Origin: Amborella trichopoda
Taxonomy: Eukaryota > Streptophyta > Magnoliopsida > Amborellales > Amborellaceae
Assembly: GCF_000471905.2 (NCBI RefSeq)
Contig: NW_006496667.1
Span: 335,396-399,395, forward strand
Reading direction: 5' to 3'
DNA length: 64,000 nucleotides
Part shown: piece by piece, positions 58,301-64,000 of the stretch
Numbering within the stretch: position 1 is the first letter of the stretch
How the letters are laid out: each line of letters begins with the position of its first letter
Program-made: the position numbers and the translations under genes
Notes under the pieces: model-generated
Told to the model about the DNA's origin: nothing
Database searches by the model: none
Seen by the model: the letters and a program-made list of their open reading frames with translations, nothing else

Positions 58301-61300
58301 GATCAATACTGCACGACCCTAAACTGCTCAGCCTCGGTCTATACTGCGTGACCTTAAAGTGCTCAGCCTAGTTCCATATGACATGACCCTAAACTGCTCA
58401 GCCTCGAACCATGCTGCCTGACCGTAAACTTCTCATCCTCTGTCCGTACTGCATGACCCCAAAATGCTCAAGCTCCTTAGTACTGCATGACCCTAAACCT
58501 TTTAACCTCGGTCCATACTGCATGACCCTAAAGTACTCAGTCTAGTTTCGTACTACATGACCCTAAACTGCTCAAGCTAGGTCCATACTGCTGGACCCTA
58601 AACCCCTCAAGCTACATCCATATAGCATGACCCTAAACTGCTCAGCTTTGGTTCATACAGCAAGTGCCTAAAATTCTCAGCCACAGTCCATTCTGCCTGA
58701 GCCTAAACTGCTTAGCCTCGGTCCACACTGCATGACCCAAAACTGCTCAGCCTCGGTTCACGCTGCATGACACGAAACTGCTCCGCCTCTGTCCAAACTG
58801 AATGACCCTAAAGTGCTCGGCCTCGTTCCATTAAGCATGACCCCAAACTGCTCATGCTTGGTCCATACTACCTAACCCTAAACAGCTCACCCTCGTTCAA
58901 TATAGAATAACCCTAAACTGCTCAGCATCTTTTCATACAGCATTAACCTAAACTACTTAGCCTTGGTCCATACCGCGCGACCCTAAACTGCTTAGCCTCG
59001 GTCCATGCTGTATGACCCTAAACTGCTCAGCCTCAGTCCAGACTGCATGACCCAAAACTACTCAGCCTTTGTCCATACAGCATGACCCTATACTTCGAAG
59101 CCTCAGTCCACACTGCATGCCCCAAAACGTCTCAGCCTTAGTCCATATTGCAAGTCGAAAAACTTCTCACCCTCGGTCCATACTGCATGACACTAACTGC
59201 TCAGCCTCATTATACTGCATGACCTAAAACTGCTCCGCCTTAGTTCACACTGCATGACCCTAAACTGCTCAGCCTCGATAGACACTTCATGATCCAAAGC
59301 TTCTCAACCTCAGCCTCGGTCCATACTGCCTGACCCTAAACTACTCAGCCTCAGTCCATATTGCCAAACACTAAAATGCTATGCCTCGGTCAATACTGCA
59401 TGACCCTATACTGCTTAGCCTCGACCCCTACTGCATGACCCTAAACTGTTCAGCCTCGATCCATATTTCCGGACCCTAAAGTTCTCAAGCTCGGTCCATT
59501 TTGCATGACCCTAAACTACTCAGCCTTGCTCCATTTTGCATGAGCCTAAATAGCTAAGGCCGAATCCACACTACATGCCCATGAACTGCTCAGCCTTCGT
59601 CCATACTGCATGTACCTAAACTGCTCATCCTCGGTCCATACTGCTTGACCCTAAACTGCTTAGCCTCGGTCTTTACCGTATGACCCTAAACTACTCAGCC
59701 TCAGTTCATACTGCATGACCCTAATTGGCGCAGCCTCGTTCCAAATTGGATGACCCTAAACTGCTCAGCCTCGGTCCATACAACATGACCATAAACTACT
59801 CATCCTCGGTCCATATTGCATGACCGTAAACTGGTCAGCCTCGGTCCATCTCGCGTGACCCCAAACTGCTTAGGCTGGTTCCATACTGCATGAACCAAAA
59901 ATGCTCAACGTTGAACCATACGGTCTAACTGTAAATTGCTCATCCTGGGTCCATACTGGATGACACTAAACTGCTCGAACTCGGTCCATACTGCATGACC
60001 CTAAACTGTTCAGCCTCGGTCCATACTGCGCGACCCTAAAGTGCTCAGCCTAGTTCCATACGGCATGACCCTAAATTGCTCAAGCTCTGTCCATTTCCCT
60101 TGGCCCTAAACAGCACAGCCTCGGTCCACACTGCATGACCCAAAACTGTTCAGGCTCGGTCCATACTACCGGATCCTAAATATCTCAAGCTCGGTCCATA
60201 TTACATGACCCTAAAAATCTCAGCCTTGGTCCATACTGAATGGCCCTAAACTGTTAAGGCTGGATCCACACTACAAGGCCATGAACTGCTCAGCCTCGGT
60301 CCATACTGCAAGAACCTAAACTGGTCAACCTCGATCCATACTGCATGACGCTAAACTTCTCAGCCTCGGTCCTTACCTTATATCCCCAAACTACTCAGCC
60401 TCAGTCCATACTGCATGACCCTAAATGGTGCAGCCTCGTCCCAAATTGGATGAGCCTAAACTACTCAACCTCCATCCATACTGCATGACCGTAAACTTCT
60501 CATCCTCGGTCCATATCGCATGACCGTAAACTGCTCAGCCTATATCCATCTCGCATGACCCTAAACTGCTCAGGCTCGAGCCATACTGCATGACCCTAAA
60601 CTGCTCAGCCTCGAACCATGCGGCCTGACCGTAAACTTCTCATCCTCTTTCCATACTACATGACACTAAACTGCTCAAGCTCATCAGTACTGCATGACCC
60701 TAAACTGTTTAGCCTCGGTCCATACTACTCAAGCTAGGTCCATACTACATGACTCTAAACTGCTCAAGCTAGGTCCATACTGTTGGACCTTAAACCCCTC
60801 AGGCTACGTCCATATAGCATGACCGTAAACTGCTCAGCTTCGGTCCATAGTGTAAGTGCTTAAAATTCTCAGCCACGGTCCATACTGCCTGAGCCTAAAC
60901 TGCTCAGCCTCGGTCCACACTGCATGACCTAAAACTGCTCAGCCTCGGTTCACACTGCATGACACAATACTGCTTAGCCTCGGTCCAAACTGAATGACCC
61001 TAAACTGCTCAGCCTCGGTCCACGTTGCATGACCCCTAACTGCGCAACCTTAGTCTACCTTGCATGACTCTAAACAACTTTGCCTCGATCCATATCGTAT
61101 GACCCTAAACTGCTCTGCCTCATTCCATACTGCACGACCCTAAACTGCTCTTCCTTAGTCCATGCTACATGACCCTATACTGCTCAGCCTCCATACACAC
61201 TACATGACCCTAAACTGCTCAGGCACGGTCCATACTTCGTGAGCCTTAACTTATCAACCTCGGTCCATACTGCAAGACCCTAATTTGCTCAGCCTTGGTT

Positions 61301-64000
61301 CTTAATTCATGAGCCTAACCTTCTCAGCCTAGGTCCTTAGTGCAAGGCCTTAAACTGCACAGCCTCTGTCCATACTACATGACCCTAATTTTACCAACCT
61401 CGATTTATACTCAATGATCGTGTACTACCCAGCCTCTATCCATAATGCATGACCTTAAACTGCTAAGCCTCGACCAACCCCACATAGCCATGAACAGCTC
61501 GGCCTCTGCCCATTCCGCATGACCCTATACTGGTCACCCTCAGTCCACAGTGCATGACCCTAAACTGCTCAGCCTCGGTCCATACTGCATGACCCTAAAC
61601 TACTCAGCCCCGATTTATACTGCATGACCCAAACTGCTCAGCCTCGGTCCATAATGCATGAACCTAAACTGCTAAGACTCGATTCACACTACATGGCCTT
61701 GAACTTCTCACCCTTGGTCCATACTGCAAGACCGTAAACAGCCCAGCCGCGATACATACTGCATGACCCTATAATGCTTAGCATCGGTTCTAACTACATA
61801 ACCTTCAATTGCTCAGCCTCGAATCTTACTGCATGACCCTAAAATGGGCAGCCTCGGTCCATACTTCATGACCTAAACTGCATAGCCTCAGTCCACACTG
61901 CTTGACCCTAAACTGCTTAACCTTGGTCCATAATGCATGACCCTAAATTGCTATGTCTCAGTCCACACTGCATGACCACATACTGCTCAGCCATGGTCCA
62001 TATTGCATGACCCTAAGCTGCTCAGCCTCGATTTGTAGTGCATAACCCTAAATTGCTAAGCCTCGGTCCACACTACATGGCCATGAACTTCTCAGCCTTG
62101 GTCCATACTGCATGACCCTAAACTACTCTGCCTCGGTCACAAGTGCATGACCCTAAACTACTCAGCCTCTGTTCGTACTGCATGACCCAAAATTGTGCAG
62201 CCTCGGTCCATACTGCATGACACTAAACTACTCAGCCTCGGTCCATACTGCCCTAAACTGCATAGCCTCGGTCCATCTTGCAACTGCTCAGGCTCGATCC
62301 ATACTGCATGACCCTAAACTGCTCAACCTTGTACAGCACGACATGACCGTAAGCTGCTCATCGTACGTCCATTCTGCATGACTCTAAACTGCTCAAGCTC
62401 AGTACATACTGAATGACCCTAAGACTTTCAGCCTCTGTCCATACTGCATGACCATAAATGACTCAGCCTCATTCCATTAGCATGACCCTAAACATCTCAA
62501 CGTCGGTTCGTATTGCATGACCCTAAAGTGCTCAGCCTCGTTCGATTAAGCATGACCCCAAACTGCTCATGTTAGGTCCATACTACCCTTAAACGGCTCA
62601 ACTTCGGTCCATAAAGAATGACCCTAAACTACTCCGCATCTTTCCATACAGCATGACTTTAAACTACTCAGGCTTGGTCTATACTGCGAGACCCTAAACT
62701 GCTTAGCCTTGGTCCAAACTGCAACACGCTAAACTGCTCAGCCTTAGTCCAGACTGCATGACGCTAAACTGCTCAGCCTCGGTCCATACTGCGACACTAA
62801 ACTGCTCAGCCTCGTTATATTACATGACCTTAAACTTCTCAGCCTTGGTCCACACTGCATGACCCTAAACTGCTCAGCCTCGATATTCACTTCATGACCC
62901 AAAATTGCTCAGCCTCAGCCTCGGTCTATACTGCCTGACCCTAAATTACTCAGCCTTGATCCATATTGCCAAACCCAGAAACACTAAGGCTCGGTTGATA
63001 CTACATGGCCCTATACTACTCAGCCTCGGTGTCTACTGCACGAACCTAAATTGTTCAGCCTCGGTCAATACTACCGGACCCTAAAAGGCTCAAGCGTGGT
63101 CCGTATTGCATGAACCAAAACTGCTCAGCCTTGGTTCAAATTGCATGACCCTAAACTCCTAAGGCTGGATCCACACTGCATGGCCATGAACTGCCCAGCC
63201 TCGGTCCTTACTGCAAGAACCTAAACTGCTCAGCCTCAGTCCTTTCCGTATGACCCTAAACTACGCAGCCTCAATCCATACTGCATGACTCTAAATGGCG
63301 CAGCCTAGTTCCAAATTGGATGGTCCTAAACTGCTCAGCCTCGGCCCATACAGCATGACTGTAAACTGCTCAAGCTCGGTCCATATTGCATGACCGTAAA
63401 CTGCTCAGCCTCTGTCCATCTCACATGACCCTAAACTGCTCAGGCTCGGTCCATACTGCATGACCCTAAACTTCTCAACCTCGAACCATACGGCCTAACC
63501 GTAATTTGCTCATCCTCGGAACATACTGCATGACACTAAACTGCTCAATCTCGGTTCGTACTACATGACCCTAAACTGCTCAGCCTCAATCCATACTGCA
63601 AGACCCTAAAGTGCTCACCATAGTCCCATACTTCATGACCCTAAACTGCTCAAGCTCGATCCATACTGCAAGACCCTAAACCCTAAACTGCTCTGCCTTG
63701 GCCCATATTGCATGACCCTAAACTGTCGGTCCATTTCTCAACACCCTGAACAGCTTAGCCTCGGTCCATGCTGTATGAACCAAAATAGCTCAGCCTCAGT
63801 TCATGCTGCATGACCCTTAACAAATCACCCTCAGTCAATAAAGAAAGAACCTAAACTGCTCAGCCTTGGTCCATGCTGCATGACCCTCCACTGCTCAGCC
63901 TAAGTCCATACTACAATGCCCAAAATAGCTCAGCCTCGGTCTATACTGCATGACACTAAGCTGCTCAACCTCGATTTATACTTCATGACCCTATACTTCT
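55381..64000 (+). repeat. Higher-order repeat domain in the satellite
   Basis: The unusual monomer CCTCGTTCCATTAAGCATGA recurs at 55,381, 57,240, 58,821 and (one base changed) 62,536. Each is followed by the same run of variant monomers (CTCATGC..GGTCCATACTA, then CGTTCCATATAGAATGA, then TTTTCATACAGCAT). Spacings are 1,859, 1,581 and 3,715 bases. Block 57,240-58,821 lacks roughly 525 bases (15 monomers) present in 55,381-57,240, while its assembly gap adds apparent length. Confidence 0.7.
57642..57989. other. Assembly gap (348 N)
   Basis: Unknown bases within the satellite. The homologous interval of the neighbouring block (from the ATTATACTGCA monomer at 55,770 to ATACTGCCTG at 55,884) is only about 105 bases wide, so the gap length is probably an estimate. 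Confidence 1.

Larger units (their letters stand above)
44660..64000 (+). repeat. 35-bp satellite array (about 19.3 kb, runs off the window)
   Basis: Roughly 540-550 tandem monomers. The consensus has TGCATGACCCTAAACTG followed by CTCAGCCTCGGTCCATAC (35 bases; for example unit starts at 46,514 and 46,549). Monomers differ by scattered substitutions and small indels, commonly CGGTCC/CAGTCC, CATAC/CACAC and TGCTCAG/TACTCAG. All are in the same orientation. The core matches, reverse-complemented, the tandem halves in the 3' untranslated region of the Tat-like elements (CAGTTTAGGGTCGTGCAT). No gene is credible in it. Each consensus monomer holds one CCCTAAA. Confidence 0.95.

Noticed and set aside
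45242-62381. Small open frames of 60-67 codons inside the satellite
   Set aside because: They read the repeat itself (recurring SLGPYCMTLNYSASVHTA-like strings) and arise from a 35-base period without frequent stops in some frames; no coding signal beyond that.
44660-64000. Regular 35-bp repeats as a possible CRISPR array
   Set aside because: Units are contiguous and alike over their full length, with no unique spacers, and the context is plant retrotransposon DNA. It is a satellite.

Overview
The window looks like nuclear, repeat-dense plant (angiosperm-type) DNA. I see no intact host gene, no rRNA or tRNA gene and nothing prokaryotic. Nearly everything belongs to a nested, rearranged family of very large Ty3/gypsy LTR retrotransposons of Tat/Ogre type, plus a satellite array that appears to descend from the 3' untranslated region of that family. 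I cannot name the species from the sequence.

Layout. 1-8,950: pieces of two or three family members on the minus strand (leader with ORF1, tRNA-type primer site and LTR, with gag joined directly to the 3' untranslated region by internal deletion). 9,328-33,557: one nearly complete, 24.2-kb minus-strand element. It has 3.7-3.8 kb LTRs, a degraded primer site, an ORF1-like leader, broken gag and protease, no reverse transcriptase, RNase H or integrase, and a 3.9-kb antisense (plus-strand) gene resembling the plant mobile domain (PMD) family, with its own TATA-like box and AATAAA signal. Its 3' region carries short tandem repeats and has been split by a 3.0-kb solo-LTR-like insertion. 33,558-37,815: a CT-rich flank, an inverted repeat, two facing LTR promoter regions, and a decayed chromovirus integrase. 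37,830-44,659: further family fragments, partly inverted: an LTR piece (-), then gag/protease-linker, 3' untranslated region, polypurine tract and LTR (+). 44,660-64,000: about 19.3 kb of a 35-bp satellite with higher-order structure and one 348-base assembly gap.

How the parts relate. The same modules (LTR, primer site, ORF1, gag, 3' tandem repeats) recur in several copies, so they can be aligned against each other inside the window, and most calls rest on that comparison. The most interesting story is the apparent path from tandem repeats in the retrotransposon 3' untranslated region (2.1-3.3, 14.3-14.9 and 17.9-18.2 kb) to the large satellite at 44.7-64 kb, every consensus monomer of which contains one telomere-type CCCTAAA unit. 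All coding regions are broken by frameshifts or stops; none looks able to make a full protein. Identities are judged by eye; no alignment or database search was run.
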